Source: Achatina immaculata (taxonomy: Eukaryota > Mollusca > Gastropoda > Stylommatophora > Achatinidae). From it: a stretch of 64,000 nucleotides of DNA. The position numbers and the translations under genes are program-made. Of the stretch, positions 11,143 to 23,334 are shown piece by piece. Location of the stretch: positions 32,083,762-32,147,761 of the forward strand of contig CM019697.1 of the NCBI GenBank assembly GCA_009760885.1, in the 5' to 3' direction. The notes beneath the pieces were generated by a model that did no database searches, was not told where the DNA came from, and worked only from the letters and a program-made list of their open reading frames with translations. Positions within the stretch are counted from its first letter, which is position 1, and the number at the start of each line of letters is the position of its first letter.

Positions 11143-12756
11143 TATTTTGTCTGGTCCTGGTGCTTTTCTTAGCTGTAGCTTACTCATAGCACTCTGGAGT
11201 TCATGGATGGTAAAGTTTTCCTCAAAAAGTGGAATGTTTGCCAAGGTAAATTTGTAGAAGGATGGGGCGATGGTCACTTCCTATGTCATCAAGCACTATC
11301 AGAGTACACAGTCCTTGTGGATGTCTGCTGAGACAATGGTGAGGTCAGGTCTGTATGTGCATCCAGTGGCTCTGTGGAGGAGTGTTGGTGGGGAGGAGGA
11401 GTCTTGCAATATTATCATGTTGCTGGTGTTGCATAGCTCTTCAATGTTGTTTCCCATAGGGTTTCGTTCTTTGTATCCTAGTGATGGTAGATGTGCATTA
11501 AAATCTCCTGCAGTTTTCTGCATGTCTGTGCTGATTTAACTTTTAGAATCTGGGGGACAAAAAACATTATACAGAGTGTACAGCAGTCCATCATGCCATA
11601 CTGTTATCTCTTGGATATCATTCTCATTGCACTTTCTGTTTTTAACTTCTCCTTGGATGTCATTTCTCAAATACCCCCTGCATTTACAACATTCACATGT
11701 GTACATGGTGTATCCAGGCACTGAGTGATCTTTTCCATGTAGAAGGGTTTCTTGTATGGTCACAATATGGATGTTGACTTTTTCAGCTGTCTACTTAATT
11801 CTGGGGCATTTGACCTAAGTCCAGAACTGTTGATTTGAAAAATGTTTAGTGTGCCCCCCCCCCCCCACAGCTGATTTTTCGCTCAGGGTAACCGGGGGGC
11901 GAATCACCTGGCGCAGACCATTTACTTCCGGGCTCGTATTGTTTTTCTTTTTTGTTTCTGACATTTTCATATTGAGGTTTTTGTTCTAGGTCTTTCTTTC
12001 ATACCCAGGAGGCCCTTCCAGTGAGAAGCTGAGATCAGGCCCCAAGTGAAACACCGGCCTGGCCGACGGCTTTGAGACAGTTTCGCAGAGACACTCCGAC
12101 TTTGGGATGAGGGATCCGATGGTGTTTCAACTATGTCCATTCCCCGCCACCTATAGCCTGCTGGCTGCTTTGTTTGCCTCATTCTGATAGCCATTGTTGT
12201 AGAGACCCATAGGCTTGTCATGTCCTGGACTCGACGATTTCCATCAGACTTTCCCCATCCCCGCAGGTGATCTCTGTGTCCCCACCCATCCACCATCCCG
12301 ACAGCCCAGGGCTGCCCCAGGCCAAGATCTCAGCTCCACCTATTGACGTGTGTGCAATGTCAAAAGCTGGAGGGCCTTCTATCCTAGGAGGGGAGGGACT
12401 TCTATCGAGGGATATTTGCGCTTGTCATTTTTTCCCACAGTGAGTGAGTTTTCTTATCGTACATAGCATTTTGTCTGAGTTATCTGACACTCCTATAATA
12501 AACAAGAAATTATTAGCAGATTTCTTAGTTCCATGTTCCCTCTTTCTTTCACAGAAAGTTCTGTTCCCTAAAAATTCTGCCTTATAAGAGGGTATATTTT
12601 ATAACAATAACAATAACAAATAGTGTTGATTGCTACAGATTTCTGGGCTACATGAGTAGGTCAGAGTTTTTTAAGCAATCAGATCTGGTGTTTCACAAAG
12701 ACTATGTTAAGATAAGCGTGTTCTTAACACAGTTGTTCCCAGGGGTAACTTAACTG
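11143..12756 (-). mobile_element. I-like LINE, 5' leader and endonuclease half
   Basis: The minus strand starts at 12756 with a leader (cctgggaacaactgtgttaa) that is about 85% identical by eye to the start of the element at 54049. Similarity stays high through YRWRGMDIVE (near 12120) and stops near 12065. Next comes an apurinic-endonuclease-like domain: VTIQETLLHGKDHSVPGY near 11750, AGDFNAHLPSLGYKERNP near 11500 and TYRPDLTIVSAD near 11330. The entry to RT, KAPGPDKI, is at about 11150. Stops and shifts break the frame and the RT body is missing. Confidence 0.75.
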
Positions 12757-12894
12757 AGAAGGCAGTCATAGTACTTTGTCACCTTTATCAACGTAACTGA
12801 ATTTGTTCTCTACTAAAGGACTGTGTTGATTTCATATTAAACTTCGTAAAAGTCCCCCGTTACCCCTAATGTCTGCCGTTCTTTTCCTGATATA

Positions 12895-13126
12895 GGCTGT
12901 CCCCGAGTTACGAACGAAACTCGTTCGTAAATCGATTTTGCACGTAAATCAGAACAATTAGGTTCGGTTCGTGCCTAACGTTGTATAGTATATATGTACT
13001 TTTCTGTGCATTAAAAAAAATTAAGATAACAGAAGGCGATGAATAATCGAAGATGCGCAATGTTTTTAATGCGTTTCCGTTTGTTATTATGGACTATACT
13101 ATTGTATTTAATGTTACTATATAACG

Positions 13127-13171
<45 letters not shown>

Positions 13172-13268
13172 TATAATAGGATGGGGAGAGGAGTGATGGT
13201 GCGGTGTGGGGTCGTTCGTAACTACGGGTTGTACGTAAGTCGGACTTTCGTAACTCGGAGATTGTCCG
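12895..13268. mobile_element. MITE with Tigger/pogo-like termini
   Basis: A 374 bp non-coding element flanked by TA on both sides (12893-12894, 13269-13270). The left end ggctgtccccgagttacgaa pairs with the complement of the right end, cggacaatctccgagttacg. The TA target and the GTCCCCGAGTTACGAA terminus resemble TcMar-Tigger/pogo elements (family knowledge). It contains an (AT)n run. No transposase, so it would need one in trans. Confidence 0.75.
13131..13168. repeat. (AT)n microsatellite
   Basis: About 19 uninterrupted AT units within the MITE at 12895-13268. Confidence 0.9.
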
Positions 13269-13331
13269 TACATGGTTTGATTTCTCTAGTTGCGATCTCT
13301 GCTGCCAATTTTGTATTACGCAGAACAGACA

Positions 13332-14073
13332 GATAGCCTGTCTTCACTGGCTAGCAAAATAGGACTTGAAATTAACAAGGACAAAACAAAAATAATGAAA
13401 ATTCCCATCAATCAAAATGGAAAAATACACATAGAAGGGACAGGTATTGAAGAAGTCAATCAATTTGCATACCTTGGCAGCTACATAGACCAGGATGGTG
13501 ACACTAGAAAGGAAGTTAGGATCAGAATTGCAAAAGCAGCATCAATCTTCAAGAATCTTGAGAACATATGGAATTCAAAAGTTATAAGCACAAAAACCAA
13601 GTTAAGACTATTCAATTCAAATATAATATCTACCCTCATTTATGCATGTGAAAGCTGGAAAACAACTAAAGAAATAGAAAAGAAATTAGACTCTTTTGAA
13701 AACAAATGCCTAAGGAAAATACTCGGCATCAAGTGGAATGAATTCAAGAACAATGCAGAGATAAGACAGATGACTGAACAACAACCAGTCTCATGGGTGA
13801 TCAGGAAAAGGAGATGGACATATGTTGGTCACTTGATGAGAAGAAATGATCAGAGAATCCCATAACAAGCTATCAAGTGGAACACAACAGGTCGAAGAAA
13901 AAGGGGCAGACTGCGTGAAACTCTGGAGAGAACATTATTAAGAGAGGCCAAATTAACAGGCATAAAATCCTTTGATGAGGTTGAAAGACTCGCCGAAGAC
14001 AGGAAAAATTGGCGAACTACTTTGCGAGCCCTATGTGACGTTTAACGGCACGGGAAGGATATAAGATATAAGA
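13332..14073 (+). mobile_element. RTE-type LINE family B, 5'-truncated copy
   Basis: A 742 bp copy flanked by agaacagaca at 13322-13331 and 14074-14083, a 10 bp target duplication. It encodes the RT C-terminal region: TDSLSSLASKIGLEINKDKT, FAYLGSYIDQDGDTRKEV, LIYACESWKTTKEIEKKLD and RWTYVGHLMRRNDQRIP, then a stop at 13863 where the sister copy at 50754 has a sense codon. The 3' end is a variable (ATATAAG)n-type tail. Upstream palm and endonuclease are absent. Confidence 0.85.
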
Positions 14074-14083
14074 AGAACAGACA

Positions 14084-14386
14084 CAGTTCATATGTGTCAC
14101 TGTCAACCGTTTACTTTTCAGCGAACTGTTACATCTTCATGTAAACTAAGTTTACTGGGTCCCCCACCCCTCCCTTATATCGGGTTCCTGTTCAGCCTAA
14201 TAGGTAATCCGTAACTAGGTTATTGTGTTATCATGATTGCTAGCGAAATGTTGTTCTACATCCCCCGAATAATAGATCCAAGACTCGATTTTTATCTAGT
14301 ACGAAACTCAGCTGATGCGTTACATATGTTATCACCTTCTTATCTGCGGATTACATTAGGCTGTACAAGTTAAGCCGGCGATCATA
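14084..14386. other. no recognisable feature
   Basis: Single-copy-looking AT-rich sequence between a LINE copy and a SINE. I see nothing to annotate. Confidence 0.45.
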
Positions 14387-14650
14387 AGGGGCGGCCTAGT
14401 TAGTTAAGTGGTTAGGCGAGTCTTACTAATCCGGTGATTACACACACACACATATACACACACACTCACTCACGAGGCCCCGTGTCAACCCAGCCTCTAA
14501 AAATAGGTCAAAGAAATCTGGGAAGCTAAATGATGGCCAGGCGTGATACTGACCATATTATACTTTCGAAATGTGATGGTCTTGGAAATCCAGTCCTAAC
14601 ACCGTATCCTCAATATGCCCCAATGGCGTGGAAAGGCGATTTAATTTTTT
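14387..14650 (+). mobile_element. tRNA-headed SINE, type S2, degenerate
   Basis: The head gcggcctagttagttaagtg and cttactaatccggtgatt match the heads at 16792 and 49411. A (CA)n tract replaces part of the box B region. The body tgatggccaggcgtgatact and the tail near aatggcgtggaaaggcgatt match the other S2 copies. Confidence 0.7.
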
Positions 14651-15329
14651 TTAAAATTATTATTTAATTAGAAAAAAAAGGGCAGGGGTTGGGACCGACG
14701 TCATGGGGGTAAAACTCTCAAAATACAGATTTTTGTTTCACGAAACAATAATTTATAACCATTATTGCTCCAGTAGCACACGTTAAGTTATCCAAAAGAT
14801 AGTGACCTACCAGCTGTTTATGGCTTATATATAAAGTCATACAGTAGAGGTCGCAAATATATCGTAGCCACGAAACTTATCAGGAAATGGATGGTATGCT
14901 GGAAGCGGGGGGGGGGGGGGCCTTACTTAGCTTAGCCTTTGGGGCACGGGTGGCGGCTAATCCGTCACTGATCTTAGCGCCCTTTGAAACACTTGAGATG
15001 CTCCAGTTCTTATCTGTCTTCATGAGTTTGCAAGAATCCTAGGCTGCTCTGAAGCCAGGCCGAGCAAATTATTGTTAATTACAATCCTGTTAAACTTTTT
15101 CTCAGCTCCTGTGGGCAATAGTCAACGTCACAAGAGCCTAGCGAGTGACATACGGACCACTGTGATCGCTGCAGTGATGGAGGTAATTCAGACACTGCAG
15201 CTCCCTGGAAATGTATAGTCCTGTGTGTGTGTGCGTGCGTGCGTGCGTGTGTGTGTGTGGAGGAAAAAAAGTCCCTGGGTCGTCAAACGAGTTAAGAAGT
15301 TCAATTATAGTTGCCCCATTTCACCATCA
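14651..15329. other. no recognisable gene
   Basis: Contains a poly-G run near 14908 and a GT-rich microsatellite near 15221-15258. The middle part (14930-15190) is more GC-rich than its surroundings, but I recognise no family in it. Confidence 0.45.
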
Positions 15330-16480
15330 CCACTCAGCATATGAACATCATTCCAAACTCAGCACATGAACATACCACAACACTCCAAACTCAGCACATG
15401 AACATCCCACAATGCTCCAAACTCAGCACATGAACATCCCACAATGCTCCAAACTCAGCACATGAACATCCCACAATGCTCCAAACTCAGCACATGAACA
15501 TCCCACAATGCTCCAAACTCAGCACATGAACATCCCACAACACTCCAAACTCAGCACATGAACATACCACAACACTCCAAACTCAGCACATGAACATCCC
15601 ACAATGCTCCAAACTCAGCACATGAACATCCCACAATGCTCCAAACTCAGCACATGAACATCCCACAATGCTCCAAACTCAGCACATGAACATCTCACAA
15701 CACTCCAAACTCAGCACATGAACATCCCACAACACTCCAAACTCAGCATATGAACATCTCACAACACTCCAAATTCAGCGCATGAACATCTCACAACACT
15801 CCAAAATCAGCATATGAACATCTCACAACACTCCAAATTCAGCACATAAACATCTCACAACACTCCAAATTCAGCGCATGAACATCTCACAACACTCCAA
15901 ACTCAGCATATGAACATCTCACAACACTCCAAATTCAGCATATGAACATCTCACAACACTCCAAACTCAACACATGAACATCCCACAACACGCCAAACTC
16001 AGCATATGAACATCTCACAACACTCCAAATTCAGCATATGAACATCTCACAACACTCCAAACTCAACACATGAACATCCCACAACACGCCAAACTCAGCA
16101 TATGAACATCTCACAACACTCCAAATTCAGCATATGAACATCTCACAACACTCCAAATTCAGCATATGAACATCTCACAACACTCCAAATTCAGCATATG
16201 AACATCTCACAACACTCCAAACTCAACACATGAACATCCCACAACACGCCAAACTCAGCATATGAACATCTCACAACACTCCAAACTCAGCATATGAACA
16301 TCTCACAACACTCCAAATTCAGATTATGAACAAACTGTCAGTCCCATAACATTTCAAACTTAGCACATGAACAAACTGTTAGTCCCATAATATTTCAAAC
16401 TTAGCACATGAACAAACTGTCAGTCCCATAACATTTCAAACTTAGCACATGAATAACCCGTCGGTCCCACAAAATTCCAA
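15330..16480 (+). repeat. 32 bp minisatellite array, about 1.15 kb
   Basis: Some 30 or more head-to-tail units of about 32 bp with the core ccaaactcagcacatgaaca followed by tcccacaacact or variants. Variants are clustered. cacatg with catcccacaatgct dominates the first part, while atatg with catctcacaacact dominates after 15745. The last three or four units (from 16322) grow to about 41 bp by gaining aactgtcagtcccata. No continuous reading frame. Confidence 0.9.
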
Positions 16481-16791
16481 ACAACAACAACATACTGGTA
16501 CCTCAGTGAACTCGTATATATTATGGTCATATGTGGTGGCCTAGGTTCCAATTCTTTTAAATTATTCAGTTTCTTGCTTGTATATGTTTCTTTTTTTTTT
16601 TAAATGAGTTATTTTTCCAAATGACATGTTAAAAAAATGTATAAATAAGGCAACACTAAATATTATTGTTATTTTATTTTTTTGAGAAAAACTAGTCCCA
16701 TAAAGCAGATTACTTAACCTTTACCACATAATTTATTATTAAAAGTGGAGATCTTACTTTGTGTAGTCATATTTTAAAATTGTGTACTGTA

Positions 16792-17075
16792 TGACTGCTT
16801 GGTTCTTAAGTTAGATTCCTGGTCTACTAATCTGGTGATACTGGGTTCAAGTACTAGCAATGGAGTTTTTTTTTTTTTTCTGGTACCACCACACCAAAAA
16901 GGCCTTTGGGTCCACCCAGAGTGGAAATGGATACCAGAGAAATCTGGGAAGATAAATGCAGCCATGTGTGATACTGACCACATCACACTTTCATGTCCCA
17001 AATGTCTAGAAATATGGGCACAATACTGTATCCCCAATACACCTTAATGGTATGATAATGGGGATTTTGCCTTTA
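16792..17075 (+). mobile_element. tRNA-headed SINE, type S2
   Basis: tRNA-like head: ctgcttggttcttaagtta, then actaatctggtgatactggg and ttcaagtactagc (degenerate box B). The body has a T-run, ccaccacaccaaaaaggcc and gtgtgatactgaccacatca, and the end has taatggtatgataatgggga. Same family as 49411-49690. Confidence 0.8.
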
Positions 17076-17449
17076 CCATGTACAAAATACAAAAACAAGC
17101 TGAACACCACTGACATTTTTTTTTTTAAAAAAAAAGGTAAACTGGACTTTCAATTTCTTTTTCACTTCAAAAACTCATGAAATATACAGCCTACTTTGTA
17201 CCCACATATGCAAAATATCATCAACTGAAGATCTCACAGATGAATCTCTCTGCAGGGGCAGAAGTATAGACTCCCGAACATAGAGTCCCAAACTTTTACA
17301 GATCTAAGCAACCAGATATGGTCACAGGGCTTGGACCCGAGGCAGAAGCTGTGGGACAGTTGGGAGGACCTGGAGCTCATCCTGGCGACCAGGCTTCTGA
17401 TTTATCATGACCAAGAACTCGAACAAAATATCATATATTTGTTTTCATA
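17076..17449. other. no recognisable feature
   Basis: AT-rich sequence with a T-run and A-run near 17118-17135 and no coding signal that I recognise. Confidence 0.4.
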
Positions 17450-17795
17450 GACTGAGGGTTGAAGACGCTGTCTGATGAGGCAATCAGTGACCCATAGCTG
17501 ATATGCCAGCATCAGGATCAGCAAATCATAGCTGACCGAGACCCCGTCCCACCTCCCCGTAGTACCCCCAGTAACAAGCCTAGCCTGGCTAATGGGCAAG
17601 GGATAACTATAGTCCCCGTGGTAGTGGAATCTGCTAAAGAAGCATTGCACACCCCCGTGCTTTTTAGCTGTACTCCGGGACTGAAAAAGTAGCTGCCATA
17701 ACCCACTCCTATATGCCGATACGATATTGTGCCTCAACACCTCTACAGCATCAGCTGCAAAGAATAACAGCTCGCAGTTACAAGTACAAGTTTCA
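17450..17795 (-). repeat. dispersed repeat X310, copy 1
   Basis: About 345 bp that matches, in complement, 47010-47355. Shared blocks include gctgttattctttgcagc, the stretch encoding a CTAAAAAGCA tract, and gcctcatyrgacaagc or equivalents. Two more diverged copies lie at 45695 and 59965. The minus strand is open for 131 codons here (17405-17800), but the frame is not kept in the other copies, so coding is not supported. No tRNA box or terminal inverted repeat is obvious. Confidence 0.7.
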
Positions 17796-18065
17796 AACAC
17801 TGAAGTTTTTATTTTTAAACCTCAGTGCACCTGCCATATGCTAATAAAGATCCATCCAAAATACTACAGCGGTGGACAACATACTGCAAGAAATTGATTC
17901 TCTCCTCTTTACCTTCACTAACATATGCTTTAATTACCAATCTTGTTGTGTGATTTGATTTTATCTGTATTAATTCACCAAACAGTGAAATCAACTGGTA
18001 GAAGTCTAAATAAAAATGGAAACACTAGAACAAACCAATAAGTGAGAGATTACTTTTGAGACCAT

Positions 18066-19515
18066 TCATTCATTCATTTGCATGTCCCTTGCGGAAATTT
18101 GCCTCCCTAACAGCGCTTTTGTAGGCTTCTCGGTTGTGAGCAAGATGGCCTGCTGCTGATGCATCCATTTGCAGATCACCAACGATGTCTTGCAGCCATC
18201 TTTGCCTTGATCTTCCTCTCTTTCTTTTTCCCCATTATGTATCCTTCCAACACGGACTTCTCTAAATTATTATGACATTTAATGCGTCCAAAATATTTAA
18301 GTTTTCTCTCTTTAATCCTCTTTACTAGCCAGCCTTCTTCAATATTAAGTTCTCATAGTATGGATATATTTGTTCTTTTTTGTGTCCATGATATTTGAAG
18401 AACTCTTCTGTAGCATTTACATTCAAAGGTATTTATGTGTTTCTCAGCTGTTTTGTTAAGTGTCCAGGTCTCACAGGCATATGTTGCCATGGGAAAGATG
18501 CATGCCCTTAAAAATCTTATTTTTGTAGTTCTGCCTGTTCCTCTCCATGGATTCTTTAGTTGTTTTACTTTCCGAAGAGCGATAGATGTCCTCCTTTTAA
18601 TTTCCCTCGTTATATCTCCATTATTAGTTAGTAGTGATCCAAGATATTCAAAACTCTCCACTTCTTCCAGTTTTTCCTCACTGATACATATTTGAGCTGA
18701 ATTGTTTGTTTTGTCAGTTGTCATCAATTTAGTTTTCTTCGCATTAAGATACAGGTTTTGCTCTTCGCTGTTCTTACGGACTGACATAATTAATTTTTCC
18801 ATTCCTTTTTGTGTTGTAGACAGTAATACTGCGTCATCAGCATATCTAATCTCTGGTATTTCATAACATCCAATTGTTATGGCATCATAATATTCTTTGT
18901 CTACATCTTCTCTAACATTGCTCATTATATTTTCAGTATACAAGTTAAATAAGTATGGTGACAATATGCACCCCTGACGGACCCCTTGTTTTATGTCAAA
19001 CCAAGTTGTTGTTTCACCATTTATTCTTACTGCTGCTTGTTGGTCTAGATACAGCAGTGATGTTAATTGTATCAAATGTGTTGGAAATCCCATTTTTTCC
19101 ATTATTTCCAAAAGTTTCTGGTGTTGTACACAATCAAATGTCTTTGAGTAGTCTATAATGGATAAATATAGATTCACAATAAACTCTTTGCATTTCTCTA
19201 TTATTAATCTTATATTGAATATATGATCTCTTGATCCTCTTCCTTGCCTGAAACCAGCTTGGACCATATTGACTTCTTCTTTTATTTTCTTACGAAGTCT
19301 ACCCATTATGATTTTTAACAGAATTTTACTGGCATGACCAATCATGGCAACAGTTCTGTAGTTTGTGCATAATTTCAGCTTACCATTTTTTGGCAGTGTT
19401 ATGAATATAGTTCTTTTCCATTCTTTTGGCCAAATACCTGAATGCCATATCTTTTTACATAGTGCATGATAGACTGTTGCACATTCCTTTCCTCCTGCTT
19501 TAATAAGTTCAGCTG
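18066..19515 (-). mobile_element. RTE-type LINE family A with near-intact RT ORF
   Basis: A 1,450 bp 5'-truncated copy flanked by tttgagaccat at 18055-18065 and 19516-19526 (11 bp target duplication), with an (ATTC)n tract at the left (3') end. A minus-strand frame from 19537 to 18353 is open for 394 codons. It holds RT landmarks in order: AGFRQGRGSRDHIFN, LSIIDYSKTFDCVQHQKLLE (the usual A of KAFD is T), GVRQGCILSPYLFNLY, the palm motif IRYADDAVLLSTTQKGME, and ACETWTLNKTAEKHINTFEC. The endonuclease and RT fingers are missing. It is the best preserved family A copy here. Confidence 0.88.
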
Positions 19516-19526
19516 TTTGAGACCAT

Positions 19527-20129
19527 ACAGCTGACATATTATTAGAAATTTGTGGACAATGATAAAAGTGAATATAAAGCTATATAACTATTCTGATTTA
19601 CAGTAACTACTGTATTTATATTTTTATCAGTGGAGTTGTTTTGTTTTTTTCAGCATAAATATCCTATGAGGCTGAAAGCTAGTTTTGCAATACAGCAATT
19701 GCTGGCATCAAATGAAACTTCCTAAAGGAATGGCCAAGTTATCAGCGGCAGTGGACTAGTGATAGCCTAGTTCCTAAAATAATTTCCCACAATTTGCTTC
19801 TAAGGAAAAATGTTTATATGGTACTTTAGCCTGGCCAATGGAGCAAGTATTAATGCGTTTCATCCTGACTGTGGAGATTACTGGAATGAAATCAAAGTCA
19901 CTGTATCCCACTTCCCATCTGACTGATGCCTGTCAAGAACTTCACTGTGGTCTTGCCTGCATTCTAAGTTCAGAGTGACTGGAATACATGACAACACTGA
20001 CTCTGGCACTGGAAGATATGACAATACCATTGTCTTTGCAGTAGATAATTTTAATAGGAGAACCACATAAACATTTTACAATAAACATATGACATTATAT
20101 GCTGTGCTGAAAAACAAACAAAACACCCC
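19527..20129. other. no recognisable feature
   Basis: AT-rich non-coding sequence. A 62-codon open frame on the minus strand near 19878-20066 resembles nothing I know. Confidence 0.4.
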
Positions 20130-20300
20130 CCCCCCCCCCATAACACTGGATGGTATTGGTGTTCATGCTTCTCCATCTTATGTGGTCCTTGGCATTTCCA
20201 GTTAGTTCAATGCTTTTCTTTTCCCATGCCAACTGATCAGTCCACTGACATACTTTTATTTTGGCCTTCCTCTCTTTCTCCCCCCCCCCCCCCAAATGAA
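20130..20300 (-). mobile_element. RTE-type LINE 3' coding fragment
   Basis: The minus strand encodes QLAWEKKSIELTGNAKDHIR followed by WRS, resembling the C-terminal end of RTE/CR1-type polyproteins (pattern xxxAxDRxxWR). A related fragment lies at 60940-61160. It is bounded by two poly-C runs. Confidence 0.5.
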
Positions 20301-22146
20301 TTTTCCAGCTGTCTGATTTGGCACTGAAAAAAATCTTTCACATTGTCCTGTGTATTAACTAGTTCCATGATACTTTCCAAACACTAGCATCTTTCATGAA
20401 AGTTGCCTGATAAATAAACCCATTTTCTGTATCTATATCAAGAACAACATTGTTCACTCACTTGCATGCATGCACGCACACACACACACTTTTGCAACTG
20501 TTATATACATATAAAACAAACAGAAAATGTAATTTATACCATTTATTAAAAAACATTTAATAACCAAACACTTCTCATCATACCATCAGTCCAACATGTT
20601 TACTGACTTCTATAATATGCATATCTACCAGATTAGGATATGTATATTTATAACAAGCACATAATTGCAAATGTTAATTTAAATTTAAGTAGTTAATTTG
20701 TTAGTTTGGATTATCTTCACTGCACTCAGGACATGATGTCCACAGGTGCTCTGATCTTCCCCCTCATTATATCAGACAGCATACAACTATGATACCTGTT
20801 CAATGTTGACTGACCAACAACTCTGTTTTATAGTGCCAAAAGACATCATGTTTAGCAACTTGAAAATAAGAAATTTAGCAACTCAACTTTAATGCCCAAC
20901 TCGATCATTTTTGATAAACTGCTAGAGCTAGCATCTGAGAAAAAAACGTTGATCTATCTGCATCTTTTATCGTCCACTGCTACAGAAACTGAAGAGGATC
21001 TCAGCTCTGGTGCATGTGCCCCGCTGCACCAGCGAGAATCTTAAACCACACATAATCAACCAGTCAGAACCAGTTTTACCCAAGGACAACCTCAAAACAT
21101 TCCAGGTAGGTTATAAAAAAACCAGCAAGGCATATTATAAATTAGAGACCAGTTAAGTACAACAAAAGTGAACTAAAATAAATTTTTAAGAATTAACAGG
21201 TACATACAAGGAAGGACAACTGCTAAAAAACATGGATATCAACAAAAGCAAAGACTACTGACTGTTCTCAATAAGCAAAACTAATGCTTACCAATGTTTG
21301 TGAATATTTTATCTTGTGTTTTTTTAAACTGTTATTGCAAACAACACATTTCATTATATATTACACTTAACTAAAACAAAAACTGGGGTAATCTGCAATG
21401 AAAAAAATATATTGTACATTTAACTATAACAGCATGATAATGTTTGACGCATAACATATTACCATTCGAGGATAAGGGATGCCATAATGTTCAGCTGTGG
21501 AATAAAAAAAAATGAGTATCTCAGCTTACAACAAAGTCACAGCATACAGCTATGTAATTACTTACAGCAAAAACATGGGTCCAGTTTCTAATTCACACAT
21601 CTCTAAAATGTGTTTTCTTATTAACTGCTACTGACACCATGATTGTAAACAGCCCTGACAAAAGATTATCTGCTTCTGACACCAAGTTCTCGTCTTTAGT
21701 CACCACCACCTATTTCAATGTTTTATGTTATAACATTAAGTTCTCATCTTTAGTCACCACCACCTATTTCAATGTTTTATGCTACAACACTATGTTATTC
21801 TCTCTGATGTTAAAATTTAATTAGAAAAAGTAACTAAGACATTAAGACACAAGTAAAAATGATAGTTTCATTTCTTATCTAGTCATTTTTTTAAAGATAG
21901 CAGCTTGTAACTAAAAATTAAATGTCCATATATTTAAAAAAATACATTTAATCACCAAAATAAAGAGCAAAAACTCTTGCAATACAGTTTACTGTTACCG
22001 TGATCAGTTATATTAATCAAATATTAGTATATGGAAGCTGCCATGACACACATTGCAGAACAAAGAGGTGCTCAGCAGATTCCACAAACAGTAAACCCAT
22101 TTCAAAACTGTCTTTTATGACAAAAACAGCAATTAAACATGTATTA
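20301..22146. other. no recognisable gene
   Basis: A long AT-rich stretch with a (CA)n tract near 20475 and one short tandem duplication at 21684. No conserved coding segment or known repeat could be identified. This and 45991-47009 are among the longest apparently unique intergenic stretches. Confidence 0.4.
21684..21791 (+). repeat. 54 bp tandem duplication
   Basis: Two copies with a 54 bp period, each with agtcaccaccacctatttca. The first has ttctcgtc and the second ttctcatc. Confidence 0.85.
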
Positions 22147-22147
22147 C

Positions 22148-22915
22148 ACGAGGGCTACTCCAAAATCAACCTCCGAGAGACTTAACATTTTTTAAAGAAG
22201 CTTAACATTTTTTAAAAAGTCAAAAATAGAGAAAACAACTTTATTACATACACAGCTTACATACATAACTGAATTACTTTTCCATACAATCACCACCCAA
22301 ACTCAGGCACTTGCTGTATTGTGGAACCAGCTACTGCCAATACCATGGCATCCAGCCAGTTCTTTACTTCATCGATGGGGTCCCTGTTGGTAACCCAGTC
22401 TCTCTGTGATAATTCTAAAAAGACCAGTCCTCAATAATATGAGGAAAATCACCACAAAGATGAAATCGTGAAACGATGTTTTTCATATGCGATTTGGTTG
22501 GTCTTTTTTAATAAGTTCATTAGTCACAATTGAATGTTGTCCTTACTACTCCCCCATGCAACCCCCTTTTTACTTCCCCCATACATATCTGTGCACCCAT
22601 ACCTGAATTTCCTGCACCAATCTGTCACAGCACTGTCACTCATAACATTATCACCATCCACATGAGATAATCAATGACTAATCTCAGTGACACTGTGTCC
22701 TTTTGCTTGTAGAAAACAAATCACACCACAGACCTCACAGCTGGCAGGAATGGTGATTAGAGAGACCACTATTTGCTCATAACTGAACAAAATAGATTGT
22801 GGGCTGGCATTTAGCAAAATAACACTTTACTGGTTGCTACAGGAAATGTGCTATGTTGCAATGGTGACTGGTTTATTTTAACCAGCCAATCAGAGGTTTA
22901 TTTTGGAATTGCCAA
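22148..22915 (-). mobile_element. degenerate mariner-like element
   Basis: The left end gggctactccaaaatcaacc resembles the complement of gaggtttattttggaattgc near 22893, suggesting imperfect terminal inverted repeats. Minus-strand translation gives mariner N-terminal helix-turn-helix remnants (CEVCGVICFLQAKGHSVTEI, DNVMSDSAVTDWCRKF near 22620-22740) and a C-terminal SKCLSLGGDCMEK near 22290. The catalytic middle is mostly deleted and stops interrupt the frame, so it is inactive. Confidence 0.65.
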
Positions 22916-23027
22916 CCAAATGTTAGTTATACACAAATAAATACTATTGGTTTATTTTAACCAGCCAATCAGAGGCATATTTTGGAATTGCCCACTTAAT
23001 GTTAGTTATGCACAAATGAGTATTATA
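22870..23027 (+). repeat. 79 bp tandem duplication at mariner end
   Basis: ggtttattttaaccagccaa recurs at 22870 and 22949 with the following ~60 bp. The duplication includes the putative right terminus of the mariner at 22148-22915. Confidence 0.8.
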
Positions 23028-23334
23028 TGCCACTGGCATGTTATTTTACCAATATTACTAATAAAACATGCTACTGCTTTTATATTTTGTTACTGCTGAC
23101 TCACCAAGTCCCACTCTTGTTTCTGCTTCTCTGATGTGTTCTTTGATTTTTTCCTCAGATGTTTCCTATAAGAAAGTGAACATGGTCATTAAAAAAGTCA
23201 AATAAACTTTGTGTTATTTAACTCTTTCATTCCTGAATTAATTTCCATGCTCTGACAGAATAAACTTTGATGAGAAATTTTGTTAGAAAGAAAACTGAAA
23301 GGAAGTTTACGCTATAATTTAAAAATATGGCTTG

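Noticed and set aside
15330..16480. Possible CRISPR-like array (regular repeats)
   Set aside because: Units are directly adjacent with no unique spacers, in a eukaryotic context; it is a minisatellite.
17405..17800. A 131-codon minus-strand open frame as a host gene
   Set aside because: It lies in repeat X310, and the other copies do not keep the frame.
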